Origin: Flavobacterium reichenbachii
GTDB lineage: Bacteria > Bacteroidota > Bacteroidia > Flavobacteriales > Flavobacteriaceae
DNA length: 64,000 nt
Assembly (NCBI RefSeq): GCF_002217435.1
Contig: NZ_MUHF01000018.1
Location: 31,074 to 95,073, forward strand
Direction of reading: 5' to 3'
The notes under the pieces were generated by a model. The model had not been told where the DNA came from. It saw only the letters and a program-made list of their open reading frames with translations, and did no database searches. Shown here in pieces: positions 9,561-18,134 of this stretch; position 1 is the stretch's first letter, and each line of letters opens with the position of its first letter. Both the position numbers and the translations under genes were made by a program.

Positions 9561-10546
9561 TGTTCTGAATCTAAAAACTTATTAATAACGTCTTCTCCCC
9601 ATATTTCAAGCCATGCGGGTTTAATTTCTGAAGCTTTGAATAACATTTTTTCGAAATTGACATTTGTACTTTTAATAGAATAAATTTTTATTGACTGAAG
9701 TACTATATCTTTAGAAGGTAATTTTAATACTAAATCAGCATATTGATTACCTCTATTAAACCACTCTTCTTCGGTAAAAGCATATGCGGCAATTTTTATT
9801 CTTTGGGTGTATTTTAAATTACAATAATTTATAAGTTCATTTGCCGACTCTTGGCTTCGCTGAGACCCAAAAGAATCATGTATTGCTAATGTTAAAATGA
9901 TATTAGGAAACAGTTTAGAAAAATTATCAATAATTTTTTTCCAATTATTAGTATACTTTAAAAAATTAAATTCAACTCTTTTCAATTCATCGTCGGAACA
10001 AATAAAATTTGTCTCAATTCCATTTGTATTGCTCCCTCCTGTAATTTCAATTGCATTAAAGGTTTTTTGATTGACATCAACTATTTCTTTTAATTTCACT
10101 AAAAATGTTTCAAAATATTGGCAAAAATTTTTGTCCCATGGTATAGGTGCTTTAGATTCTTCAATATTTCCTTTTTCTACATAATCATCAAAATGATTCC
10201 AATATAAATATTTAACTTTATTATTCTCAAGCCATTTTGGAGACCACCGCCCAGTTAGAACTCCTAAATTTACTTTCTTATTATATTTCTCTGCCAACGT
10301 CAAAATCTTGGTTAATGAGGAAAAATCATAATTGTTTTTTTGAGGATTCAGTTTTGACCATCCCACATAATAGGTAACACCTTTTATCGCAGAATTTTTA
10401 AAGATTTGATTTAAATTTGCATCAGAAATATTACCTCTAATAATGGCATAAATAGGAATTTCTAATGCAGATGAAATTTTATAACCACTATTACTACTTG
10501 TTGCTAGAAAAAACAAAAAAAAATGTAAGAACCTATACACAATCAA
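9557..10546 (-). CDS. Putative secreted TIM-barrel glycoside hydrolase-like protein
   Basis: 329 residues with a hydrophobic N-terminal signal-like segment (FLHFFLFFLATSS). The pattern YVGWSKLNPQKNNYDF, then KYNKKVNLGVLTGRWSPKW, resembles the early strands of clan GH-A glycosidases of the GH42/GH5/GH39 kind. Possible catalytic acids are in FNAIEITGG (middle) and WLEIWGED (C-terminal), but I cannot assign a GH family. The gene lies inside a Wzy-type operon, 6 bp after the nucleotidyltransferase and overlapping wzy by 4 bp. A role in trimming or releasing the polymer is plausible; a non-catalytic sugar-binding role is also possible. Confidence 0.6.
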   Translation of the reverse strand: MIVYRFLHFFLFFLATSSNSGYKISSALEIPIYAIIRGNISDANLNQIFKNSAIKGVTYYVGWSKLNPQKNNYDFSSLTKILTLAEKYNKKVNLGVLTGRWSPKWLENNKVKYLYWNHFDDYVEKGNIEESKAPIPWDKNFCQYFETFLVKLKEIVDVNQKTFNAIEITGGSNTNGIETNFICSDDELKRVEFNFLKYTNNWKKIIDNFSKLFPNIILTLAIHDSFGSQRSQESANELINYCNLKYTQRIKIAAYAFTEEEWFNRGNQYADLVLKLPSKDIVLQSIKIYSIKSTNVNFEKMLFKASEIKPAWLEIWGEDVINKFLDSEQ

Positions 10547-10552
10547 TAAAAC

Positions 10553-10978
10553 TTACTTTACCTTACTCAACTCCCTCACCGCCACTTCTTTCCTAAGTCC
10601 GCTGCTAGAAAAACGATGATCTCGTGCATTAAAATGGAGTTTTATTCCTTTATTCTCACAATATGCCCTTCCAGTAAAGTTTTGATCTTTGTATTCATCC
10701 CCCAGAATACGAACATCTATTTTAAAAGAACGAAGTATATCGTCTAAATCTTGCTCAGTAGAATATGGAACGATTTCATCCACAAACTTGCATCCTTTAA
10801 GCTGAATGTATCTTTCGACTACTGTTTGGGTTGGACTGTTTTTATCCGGACGATCTAATGTTGGATCAATTTGCAATCCCACAATTAAATAATCACACTG
10901 AAACTTAGCTTCTTCTAACATTTTTATATGCCCTGCATGAAGTAAATCAAAAGCACTAAAAGTGATACCTATTTTCAT
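10553..10978 (-). CDS. TagD-like cytidylyl/adenylyltransferase
   Basis: 141 residues, the full length of glycerol-3-phosphate cytidylyltransferase-type enzymes. The nucleotide-binding HxGH motif is in FDLLHAGHIKMLEEA (residues 10-24), and the C-terminal HRFSSSGLR stands where TagD has RTEGISTTKI. ERYIQLKGCKFVDEIVPY matches the central family block. The substrate could be glycerol-phosphate or another polyol or aminoalkyl phosphate, to be activated as a CDP or ADP derivative. No matching phosphotransferase is visible among the following genes, so the product's use is open. It is the first gene of the exopolysaccharide operon. Confidence 0.82.
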   Translation of the reverse strand: MKIGITFSAFDLLHAGHIKMLEEAKFQCDYLIVGLQIDPTLDRPDKNSPTQTVVERYIQLKGCKFVDEIVPYSTEQDLDDILRSFKIDVRILGDEYKDQNFTGRAYCENKGIKLHFNARDHRFSSSGLRKEVAVRELSKVK

Positions 10979-11188
10979 AATCTTAACTAAAATTAATCTG
11001 CGTTATTTTTATACTTAACATAGCTTCGCTTTTCCAACTCCCATATAAGTGTTAGAAATAAATTGACGAATTAAAAAAAACAGATTTACAGATACAGAGA
11101 GAAAAAATAAAATCTAAAAATCAAGCATTTAACAAAAACATTTTGATTAAGCTTTATTTTTTCATCAATAATAATTCTGAAATTTTTT

Positions 11189-11226
11189 GCAAAAGTAGTG
11201 CTTCATGATCCACTAGAGATATCAAA
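11189..11226 (-). promoter_or_regulatory. Probable promoter of the exopolysaccharide operon
   Basis: On the minus strand, TACTTTTGC (11197 down to 11189) matches the Bacteroidota -7 box TAnnTTTG. A TTTG (11226-11223) lies upstream with a 25-bp spacer, somewhat longer than the usual 19-21. Transcription would start near 11182 and leave an untranslated leader of about 200 nt before the first gene at 10978. Confidence 0.55.
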
Positions 11227-11339
11227 AAGTAAGAAATAACCTATTTTGATACATTTAAAACATATTGGCCCTACTTTGCAGGGCTATATCCTGAAAAATA
11301 TTATCTCCTTAATTATCGTTAGAATTAGATAGTAGAAAT

Positions 11340-11347
11340 TAAATTTG
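11340..11347 (+). promoter_or_regulatory. -7 box for the secreted beta-propeller-like gene
   Basis: TAAATTTG fits TAnnTTTG exactly, 30 bp before the ATG at 11378. The -33 element is poor: TTAG at 11319-11322, about 18 bp upstream. Confidence 0.45.
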
Positions 11348-11377
11348 CAGTACAACTTAAAACCTTAATTTTGAATT

Positions 11378-12364
11378 ATGAAAATCCATAACTTCAAGAA
11401 AAATAAATCTATACTCTTCTTGTTATTTTTATTTAACGTTTCTTACGGGCAGCTCTCTGGCTGTAGAGATTCTCTCTCTAAAAATTATAATGCAAAAGCT
11501 GAAGTTAATGACGGAAGTTGTGTCTATAAATCTTTAAAAATAAAGCCGGAATATTCAATAATATTAAGCGATTCTGTTAAGGGAACTTCAGGATTAATCA
11601 CTTTTGATAATCTACTATGGACGCATAACGATGATCATGACACTACTCTTTATGGGCTTGATTCTCTTGGAAAAATTAGAAAGAAAATAATTCTGAGTAC
11701 TTTGACAAATAATAACTGGGAAGAAATTTCTCAGGACGATACACATTTATACATTGGTGATTTTGGAAATAATAACAGCGGAAACAGAACTGATTTACAG
11801 ATTCTTAAAATTGAAAAAAAATCTCTCTTAACAGAAAATCCTATTATAGAGAGGATTTCGTATTCTTATTCAGATCAAAGAAATTTTTCGGCACAAAAAC
11901 CAAATACAACAAATTTTGACTGCGAAGCTTTTGTCGTTTCTAAAGACAGTATTTATTTGTTTACCAAACAATGGAAATCATCTCAAACAAATATTTATGT
12001 ATTACCAAATCTACCCGGAAATCATATTGCACAATTTAAAAATACTTTAAACACAAAAGGTTTAGTTACAGGTGCATGTTATCTTGAAGATAAAAAAATA
12101 ATCGCTCTTTGCGGTTATTCAAAAACAGGGAAAACATTTTTATATCTTTTATATGATTTCAAAAATAACGATTTTACATCAGGTAATAAACGAAAAATCA
12201 ATCTTAAACTTCCGTTTCATCAAGTAGAAGGAATTACAACAAAAGACGGATCACACTATTTTATTACCAATGAATCTTTGATTCGAAAACCCATTTTAAA
12301 TGTACCGCAGCAAATACATTATTTTGATTTGAGTTCTCTATTGAATTTCTATCTTAATAAATAA
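11378..12364 (+). CDS. Secreted protein, propeller-like, with Cys-rich N-terminal motif; unknown function
   Basis: 328 residues. A signal peptide (ILFLLFLFNVSYG) is followed directly by GCRDSLSKNYNAKAEVNDGSCVY. That matches the short C-x-D...A-x-NYN...DGSC-x-Y module often seen near the ends of secreted Bacteroidota proteins, here placed at the N-terminus. The rest has repeated beta-rich segments (SILLSDSVKGTSGLITFD-like, YIGDFGNNNSGNR, CEAFVVSKDSIYLFTKQW, VEGITTKDGSHYFITNES) that suggest a beta-propeller. A second gene in this window (40858) has a similar repeat style. No catalytic motif is recognised. It is transcribed alone, divergent from the exopolysaccharide operon. Confidence 0.7.
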   Translation: MKIHNFKKNKSILFLLFLFNVSYGQLSGCRDSLSKNYNAKAEVNDGSCVYKSLKIKPEYSIILSDSVKGTSGLITFDNLLWTHNDDHDTTLYGLDSLGKIRKKIILSTLTNNNWEEISQDDTHLYIGDFGNNNSGNRTDLQILKIEKKSLLTENPIIERISYSYSDQRNFSAQKPNTTNFDCEAFVVSKDSIYLFTKQWKSSQTNIYVLPNLPGNHIAQFKNTLNTKGLVTGACYLEDKKIIALCGYSKTGKTFLYLLYDFKNNDFTSGNKRKINLKLPFHQVEGITTKDGSHYFITNESLIRKPILNVPQQIHYFDLSSLLNFYLNK

Positions 12365-12388
12365 TTCGTAAATCGCAGGATAAAAGTT

Positions 12389-12396
12389 TACTTTTG
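12389..12396 (+). promoter_or_regulatory. -7 box for the ABC-F gene
   Basis: TACTTTTG (TAnnTTTG) followed by C lies 60 bp before the start at 12456. A TTCG about 20 bp upstream is a weak -33 element. Directly before the gene, short direct repeats of 'ataactt' (about 12425-12447) occupy the leader. Confidence 0.45.
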
Positions 12397-12455
12397 CAAA
12401 AAGTTATGTTTTGAAAAACATTCCTAACTTATAACTTATAACTCATACTTACAAA

Positions 12456-14318
12456 GTGAATTACTTATCTGTAGAAAATATATCGAAGTCATTTGGGGAA
12501 AGAACCTTATTTGACAATATCTCATTTGGAATCAATAAAGATCAAAAAATTGCTTTTATTGCCAAAAATGGTTCTGGAAAAACAACTATTATGAGCATTA
12601 TTAATGGCTTGGATGAACCAGATACAGGACAAGTTGTTTTAAGAAAAGGAATTAGAATGGCGTTTCTTTCGCAAGACAACAACCTGCAGGAAGAGCTGAC
12701 GATAGAAGAAAGTATTTTTGCTTCTGACAACGAAACGTTGAAAGTTATTGAAGCCTATGAAAAAGCATTAGAAAATCCTGATGATGAAGAAGCCTATCAA
12801 AAAGCCTTTGATGGAATGGATCAGCATAATGCGTGGGATTTTGAAACTCAATACAAACAAATTTTATTTAAGTTAAAACTGGAAGATTTTAAACTTAAAG
12901 TAAAAAATCTTTCGGGTGGACAAAAAAAACGTCTTTCATTGGCCATAATTCTGATCAATCGTCCTGATTTATTGATTCTGGATGAGCCAACCAATCACTT
13001 GGATTTAGAAATGATCGAATGGCTTGAAAGCTATTTTGCCAAAGAAAATATTACGCTGTTTATGGTTACGCACGACCGTTTCTTTCTGGAGCGTGTGTGT
13101 AACGAAATTATCGAATTAGACAACGGAAAATTATACCAATATAAAGGAAATTATTCTTATTACTTAGAAAAAAAAGAAGAACGAATTACCTCTGAAAACG
13201 CAAGTGTTGACAAAGCAAAAAATCTTTTTACAAAAGAACTAGAATGGATGCGCCGTCAGCCAAAAGCGAGAACTACAAAATCTAAATCACGTCAGGATGA
13301 TTTTTATGTAATTAAGGAAAAAGCACAGAGCCGAAGAAAAGAAAACAAGGTCGAGCTTGAAATTAATATGGAACGTATGGGAAGCAAGATTATTGAGCTT
13401 CACAAAATTTCTAAAAAATTTAAAGATCACGTGATTCTTGATAATTTCAGTTTTGATTTTCAGCGCGGGGAACGTATCGGAATAATTGGTAAAAACGGAA
13501 CAGGAAAATCTACTTTCCTTAATCTCCTAACAGGAGCCTTACCTCTTGACAGCGGGCGCGTTGTAAAAGGAGAAACCATAAAAGTAGGCTACTATACACA
13601 GAGTGGTATTAATCCGAAGCCTGGACAGCGCGTTATTGATATCATTAAAGAATATGGCGAATATATTCCGCTTGCAAAAGGCAGAATGATTTCGGCTTCC
13701 CAATTGTTAGAACGTTTTCTTTTTGATGCTAAAAAACAATATGATTTTGTAGAAAAATTAAGTGGAGGAGAATTAAAACGTTTGTATTTATGTACCGTTT
13801 TGATTCAGAATCCTAACTTTTTGATTTTGGATGAGCCAACAAACGATTTGGATATTGTAACTCTGAATGTTTTAGAAAGCTTCCTTTTAGATTATCCAGG
13901 ATGTTTATTGGTAGTTTCTCACGACCGTTATTTTATGGATAAGATTGTCGATCATCTTTTCATTTTCAGAGGAAAAGGCGAAATTGAAAACTTTCCAGGA
14001 AATTACTCTGATTTTAGAGCATATGAAGACAGTGCTGATATTGCACAAAAAGAAGAAAATAAGGCTGAGAAGAAAGATTGGAAACAAAACAATCCAACCG
14101 GAAATCTAACTTTTAACGAGCAGAAAGAATATCAGAAATTAGAACGAGAAATTAAAGATTTAGAAATCGACAAAACTAAAATCGAACAATTATTTTCTGA
14201 CGGAAAAGTGGCAGATACTGACATTGAGAAAAAAGCCAGCGAATTACAAAACATTATCAATAAAATAGACCAAAAAGAAGAACGCTGGTTTGAACTTTCT
14301 GCAAAAATTGAAGGTTAA
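12456..14318 (+). CDS. ABC-F family ATPase (Uup-like ribosome-associated)
   Basis: 620 residues with two ABC domains and no membrane segments. Domain 1 has Walker A AKNGSGKT (36-43), signature LSGGQKKR and Walker B LLILDEPTNHLD. Domain 2 has Walker A GKNGTGKS, signature LSGGELKR and FLILDEPTNDLD. Between them is the charged ABC-F linker (ELEWMRRQPKARTTKSKSR). The C-terminal 80 residues are a lysine/glutamate-rich coiled coil, as in Uup. ABC-F proteins act on the ribosome, not in transport. Uup is the closest architecture, but antibiotic-resistance subfamilies look similar, so the subfamily is not certain. Confidence 0.93.
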   Translation: MNYLSVENISKSFGERTLFDNISFGINKDQKIAFIAKNGSGKTTIMSIINGLDEPDTGQVVLRKGIRMAFLSQDNNLQEELTIEESIFASDNETLKVIEAYEKALENPDDEEAYQKAFDGMDQHNAWDFETQYKQILFKLKLEDFKLKVKNLSGGQKKRLSLAIILINRPDLLILDEPTNHLDLEMIEWLESYFAKENITLFMVTHDRFFLERVCNEIIELDNGKLYQYKGNYSYYLEKKEERITSENASVDKAKNLFTKELEWMRRQPKARTTKSKSRQDDFYVIKEKAQSRRKENKVELEINMERMGSKIIELHKISKKFKDHVILDNFSFDFQRGERIGIIGKNGTGKSTFLNLLTGALPLDSGRVVKGETIKVGYYTQSGINPKPGQRVIDIIKEYGEYIPLAKGRMISASQLLERFLFDAKKQYDFVEKLSGGELKRLYLCTVLIQNPNFLILDEPTNDLDIVTLNVLESFLLDYPGCLLVVSHDRYFMDKIVDHLFIFRGKGEIENFPGNYSDFRAYEDSADIAQKEENKAEKKDWKQNNPTGNLTFNEQKEYQKLEREIKDLEIDKTKIEQLFSDGKVADTDIEKKASELQNIINKIDQKEERWFELSAKIEG

Positions 14319-14394
14319 TTTCGTCCAAAGATTCTTCATTAAACAAAAAAAACAAATTTCATATATTAGCAATCTAATAAAATACCACATAATT

Positions 14395-14880
14395 ATGAAA
14401 AAGCTATTAGCAGTGTTATTTACACTAACACTTTTTACATCTTGTTCTATTGACGGAGGAACTAATCCTGAAAACATTACCCCAAAAGATTATTCTGCAG
14501 AGAATGAAAAACAAATTACAGAATATTTAGCCAAAAACAATCTTACTTCAAAAGCGCAGGCAACTGGAACTGGATTATATTTTATTATTAATGAACAAGG
14601 AACTGGAAAACAGGCGACAACTTCGTCAACTGTAACCGTTTCTTACAAAGGATCTCTTATTTCTGGATCTGTTTTTGACCAAAGCACTGCTGATGGATCA
14701 ACTTTTGTGCTTAGTAATTTAATTGAAGGCTGGAAAGAAGGTATTCCTTATTTTAAAGAAGGCGGCAGCGGTCTGCTTATAATTCCGGCACATTTAGGCT
14801 ACGGAAGCTATAATAAAAATGGAATTCCAGCTGGTTCGGTACTTATTTTTGAGATTAAATTAGTATCTGTAACCAACTAA
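14395..14880 (+). CDS. FKBP-type peptidyl-prolyl isomerase lipoprotein
   Basis: 161 residues. I take the ATG at 14395, because MKKLLAVLFTLTLFTSC forms a complete lipoprotein signal (Cys17); the open frame runs back to 14290, but that part overlaps the ABC-F gene and codes for nothing recognisable. The C-terminal 100 residues form an FKBP fold: TVTVSYKGSLISGSVFDQS, then LIEGWKEGIPYFKEGG, then LIIPAHLGYGSY, then AGSVLIFEIKLVSV. It should be a lipid-anchored periplasmic or surface prolyl isomerase. Several FKBP lipoproteins in this phylum are linked to gliding or secretion, but nothing nearby supports that here. Confidence 0.92.
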   Translation: MKKLLAVLFTLTLFTSCSIDGGTNPENITPKDYSAENEKQITEYLAKNNLTSKAQATGTGLYFIINEQGTGKQATTSSTVTVSYKGSLISGSVFDQSTADGSTFVLSNLIEGWKEGIPYFKEGGSGLLIIPAHLGYGSYNKNGIPAGSVLIFEIKLVSVTN

Positions 14881-14904
14881 AATTGATTCTGAAAAGTTAA
14901 CAAA

Positions 14905-15708
14905 ATGCTGTTTCAAATAAAATCGTATCTAAAATTTCTCTGGAAATCTAAAAATGAACATGGTGTTCATTCTCCATTTGTTTTTAGTTTACTGACTAAA
15001 TGTTTTTACGATAAGAAATCAAAACCAGAATATCAAATTCTAAAAAACTATAGAAAGTCACTTCTTGATAATAAAAATTTCATTGAAGTGACTGATTTTG
15101 GAGCAGGTTCAAGAGTTTTTAAATCTAATAAAAGACAGATTTCTAAAATTGCCAAAACAGCTGGAATTTCTCCAAAACGAGCAGAACTTTTATTTCGCGT
15201 AACACAGTATTTTAAACCTGAAAATATTCTAGAGATAGGAACTTCTTTAGGTTTAGCCACTTCTGCCCTTGCCTTAGGATCTCAAAGCCTTAAGAAAAAT
15301 TCAAAAGTAATTACGTTAGAAGGATGTCCACAAACGGCAGATGTCGCTAAAAATCAACTAAATAAATTTGATTGCAAGAATGTTGAAAATGTAATTTCAG
15401 AATTTGAATCTTTTTTAATTTCCGAAAATCTATCCCGAAACTTTGATACTGTAATCTACGATCTAATATATTTTGACGGTAATCATTCTAAAAAAGCAAC
15501 TTTGGCCTATTTCGAACTTTTACTGCCAACAATTAACAACGATTCTGTGTGGATATTTGATGATATACATTGGTCTCCAGAAATGGAAGAAGCTTGGGAA
15601 ATCATTAAAAAACATTCAAAAGTAAAAGTAACAATTGATACTTTTCAATGGGGTTTTGTATTTTTCAGATATGAGCAGGAGAAAGAACATTTTACAATTA
15701 GAAGTTAA
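14905..15708 (+). CDS. Class I SAM-dependent methyltransferase (O-methyltransferase-like)
   Basis: 267 residues. The SAM-binding motif I is ILEIGTSLGLATSALALG (around residue 110), followed by the acidic strand VITLEGCP. YDLIYFDGNHSKKATLAYFE resembles the metal-site and post-II region of COMT-like O-methyltransferases, and WIFDDIHWS follows. Substrate is unknown. The gene begins 24 bp after the FKBP gene, so the two may be co-transcribed. Its 3' end overlaps the convergent membrane-protein gene by 4 bp. Confidence 0.85.
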   Translation: MLFQIKSYLKFLWKSKNEHGVHSPFVFSLLTKCFYDKKSKPEYQILKNYRKSLLDNKNFIEVTDFGAGSRVFKSNKRQISKIAKTAGISPKRAELLFRVTQYFKPENILEIGTSLGLATSALALGSQSLKKNSKVITLEGCPQTADVAKNQLNKFDCKNVENVISEFESFLISENLSRNFDTVIYDLIYFDGNHSKKATLAYFELLLPTINNDSVWIFDDIHWSPEMEEAWEIIKKHSKVKVTIDTFQWGFVFFRYEQEKEHFTIRS

Positions 15709-16217
15709 TTAAATACATCTTTCGGTATCGCTTTAGAAAATAACCTTTGGTATTGCTTCATTGCACCATTATCATTTATAGGATAATTAAATAATAAAAA
15801 ACTATTTTGAGGTGATCGTTGTTCATAAATTACTAAATATCTTATAATAGTATCTGGTTTTATGTCCGGAATTTCAACAAAATCATTTTCTGAAACATTA
15901 TTCGATATCAATTCATCTTTTATTAAATACTCAAACTCCACTTCGCCTAAAGCTTTTCCCCTTCCTGATTTGTAGTACATTATTTTTCCCTCAGTCAGAC
16001 CGTAATCCTCTTTTAATCTTTTAAAATGATAAATACCATATAAAGTTTTAAGAGACATATAAACAGCAATAAACATTAAAGAAAGAATTGCCGCCAAATT
16101 TGAAATCGGAAATTTAGAAAATCCTTCAAAGAAATAACATAACCGAAAAAGCAGCAGTGTTACAACTATTATTATTAAAAGATTTATGATGGGATTGAGA
16201 TTAAATAGGAAATTCAT
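15705..16217 (-). CDS. Small membrane protein of unknown function
   Basis: 170 residues. Two membrane segments lie in the first 65 residues (INLLIIIVVTLLLFRLCYF and NLAAILSLMFIAVYMSL). The soluble C-terminal domain begins near DYGLTEGKIMYYKSGRGKALGEVEFEY and ends ..AIPKDVFN; the EGKI...G...VEFEY pattern is reminiscent of DUF3592-like domains but is not secure. It is convergent with the methyltransferase gene, overlapping by 4 bp. No function can be assigned. Confidence 0.65.
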   Translation of the reverse strand: MNFLFNLNPIINLLIIIVVTLLLFRLCYFFEGFSKFPISNLAAILSLMFIAVYMSLKTLYGIYHFKRLKEDYGLTEGKIMYYKSGRGKALGEVEFEYLIKDELISNNVSENDFVEIPDIKPDTIIRYLVIYEQRSPQNSFLLFNYPINDNGAMKQYQRLFSKAIPKDVFN

Positions 16218-16334
16218 ACAGATACTTGTTATAGGCTAAAATATTTTTTTAAAAACAATTATCCAAAATATTAAAATAAAAAAAATGACAACCATTTCTG
16301 ATTGCCATTTCTTCAACTTTACAATTTTTATTTT

Positions 16335-16991
16335 TTATTTTTTAGCGTCTTTATTTTCCTCAGATTTAGCTCCCATTCTGTTTACAGTATACATTGGAGC
16401 AAATTTTACTTTTAAACCTGCAATTTTTCTGTTATCTTCAGAACTAAGACCTTCTTTTTCAACTGTATTTTTACGGCTGTCAAGAGCTTCATACATTAAT
16501 TTAATTTCATCCCAGTCTTCACGAGAATAGCTGTCTTTATTATCCTCAACTGTATGAACAAATTGTTGGTATACATTATGAATATTTTGAGCATTAACCC
16601 ATGCAAAACTCATATCGTCACCAATTTTTCCTTCACCAAACAAAGCATTACGCAATTGTTGTTTAGGAGTAACTTTTGGGGCAAAAACGGTGGTCATTTC
16701 ATTTTTAAATTCTTCGTATTTCGTTTTACTTGCATTTATTTTTTCTGTCTCGACAGTATTATCTTTAAGATCTGCAAGTGCTAATTGAGCATTTTCTGCT
16801 CTTCTATTATACTCAGCATCGACATCTTTCCAATTGGCTTTCAATTCGTCTGCTGTTACATTCTTAACTGAATCGACGTAGGTTACATATGAGTCGATTG
16901 TTTTCTTTGCATTTTCTTGTTTTTCATCTTTACATGAAGTAAAACTTAAACCTATTAATGCGATTCCTGCTAAAATTTTTATGCTTTTCAT
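16335..16991 (-). CDS. Helical lipoprotein of unknown function
   Basis: 218 residues. The signal peptide ends in FTSC (Cys20), so the mature protein is lipid-anchored. The rest is highly charged and mostly alpha-helical (KTIDSYVTYVDSVKNVTADE, then WKDVDAEYNRRAENAQLAL), with a short C-terminal hydrophobic-basic segment (IAGLKVKFAPMYTVNR). There are no cysteines after the lipobox and no enzymatic motif. It is a single-gene unit with A+T-rich DNA on both sides. A structural or envelope role is only a guess. Confidence 0.7.
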   Translation of the reverse strand: MKSIKILAGIALIGLSFTSCKDEKQENAKKTIDSYVTYVDSVKNVTADELKANWKDVDAEYNRRAENAQLALADLKDNTVETEKINASKTKYEEFKNEMTTVFAPKVTPKQQLRNALFGEGKIGDDMSFAWVNAQNIHNVYQQFVHTVEDNKDSYSREDWDEIKLMYEALDSRKNTVEKEGLSSEDNRKIAGLKVKFAPMYTVNRMGAKSEENKDAKK

Positions 16992-17338
16992 AATTCTGAT
17001 TATTTAATATTAGATAACAAATATAGCTAAATTTTTAAATAATTCTAAATAATTAATAATTTTTTATCATTTATAATAAATATTATTCAGTTAAATTTAA
17101 AAAATATGATAATTATGTAAATAACAAAAAAAATACTATAACAACTTTTTTATTTTTTGAATTATAATCTTTAGTGATATTTAAGTTTTTAAAACATTTA
17201 CCATAAACTAACTCCTTTCTTATATCTGAAACTTGAAGATTTGAAATACAAAAAACATGTAACAAAAATCAATATATCTCTACTTATCAAATTATTGAAA
17301 AGTGTTTTGTACTTTTAAATCCAAATTATAAGAACCAA
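16992..17338. other. 347-bp very A+T-rich intergenic region
   Basis: Lies between divergent genes. A TACTTTTA box (17310-17317) 22 bp before the ABC ATPase start is a weak -7 candidate, and I see no well-placed -33 element. Several ATTTTTTAT-like tracts are present, but there is no ORF, RNA gene or repeat I can support. Confidence 0.5.
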
Positions 17339-18025
17339 ATGGCAAATCCATTAATTAAAATAACTGACATAAAACGAAATTTTGTACTGGGTAACGAAAT
17401 TGTTTATGTTTTAAAAGGAATTAATTTAGAAATAAATAAAGGTGAATATGTTGCTTTAATGGGACCTTCGGGCTCAGGAAAATCAACTTTAATGAATCTG
17501 CTCGGATGTCTGGACACGCCAACCTCTGGACAATATGTATTAAACGGAAAAGACGTTAGTCAAATGAGGGATGACGAACTTGCCGAAATTAGAAATAAAG
17601 AAATTGGTTTTGTTTTTCAGACCTTCAATCTTTTACCAAGAACCACAGCTCTTGACAATGTTGCACTGCCAATGATTTATGCAGGTTATGGAAAATCAGA
17701 CAGAATTGCGCGCGCCACCGAAGTCTTAAAACAAGTAAACTTAGCAGACCGAATGGATCACCAGCCCAATCAGCTTTCTGGAGGACAGCGTCAACGTGTT
17801 GCCATTGCCCGCGCTTTAGTCAACAAACCTTCGATTATTTTGGCAGATGAACCAACAGGAAATCTAGACAGTAAAACTTCTGTAGAAATCATGAAACTTT
17901 TTGGAGACATTCATGCGCAGGGAAATACTGTAATTCTTGTTACACACGAAGAAGATATTGCGGCTTATGCACATCGGGTTATTCGTTTAAGAGACGGATT
18001 AATTGAAAGTGACACGACAAAATAA
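17339..18025 (+). CDS. ABC transporter ATP-binding protein, MacB/LolD type
   Basis: 228 residues, a single ABC domain: Walker A GPSGSGKST, Q-loop VFQTFNLLPRTTALDNVALP, signature LSGGQRQRVAIARAL, Walker B IILADEPTGNLD and H-loop VTHEEDIA. The LLPRxTALDNVxLPMIYAG pattern is that of the MacB/LolD group, which powers lipoprotein release or periplasmic efflux without moving substrate through the membrane. No MacB/LolC permease lies beside it, so its partner must be encoded elsewhere. The next gene starts over 100 bp later. Confidence 0.9.
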   Translation: MANPLIKITDIKRNFVLGNEIVYVLKGINLEINKGEYVALMGPSGSGKSTLMNLLGCLDTPTSGQYVLNGKDVSQMRDDELAEIRNKEIGFVFQTFNLLPRTTALDNVALPMIYAGYGKSDRIARATEVLKQVNLADRMDHQPNQLSGGQRQRVAIARALVNKPSIILADEPTGNLDSKTSVEIMKLFGDIHAQGNTVILVTHEEDIAAYAHRVIRLRDGLIESDTTK

Positions 18026-18134
18026 GTTAAACCGTTTATTTGGTTAATCGTTTAATCGCAATGAAAACAAAATATAACACCAGTACCTTAAAACTTTACG
18101 CCTTAAAATTAAAAACTGATCTAAAAAACATCAA

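Larger units (their letters stand above)
10979..11377. other. 399-bp divergent intergenic region
   Basis: This A+T-rich gap separates the leftward exopolysaccharide operon from the rightward secreted protein gene. It holds the TACTTTTGC box for the leftward operon and, at 11340-11347, a TAAATTTG -7 box for the rightward gene. The leftward leader (about 10979-11182) is poly-T rich in its sense strand, and I found no clear terminator, riboswitch or small ORF in it. Confidence 0.6.

Noticed and set aside
10979..11182. Riboswitch or antitermination leader before the exopolysaccharide operon
   Set aside because: The 200-nt leader has no strong paired hairpins or T-tract terminator, and no UpxY/RfaH-like gene is present in the window.
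14290..14394. Extended start of the FKBP lipoprotein, overlapping the ABC-F gene
   Set aside because: It would bury the lipoprotein signal 35 residues inside the protein. The ATG at 14395 gives a normal signal peptide.
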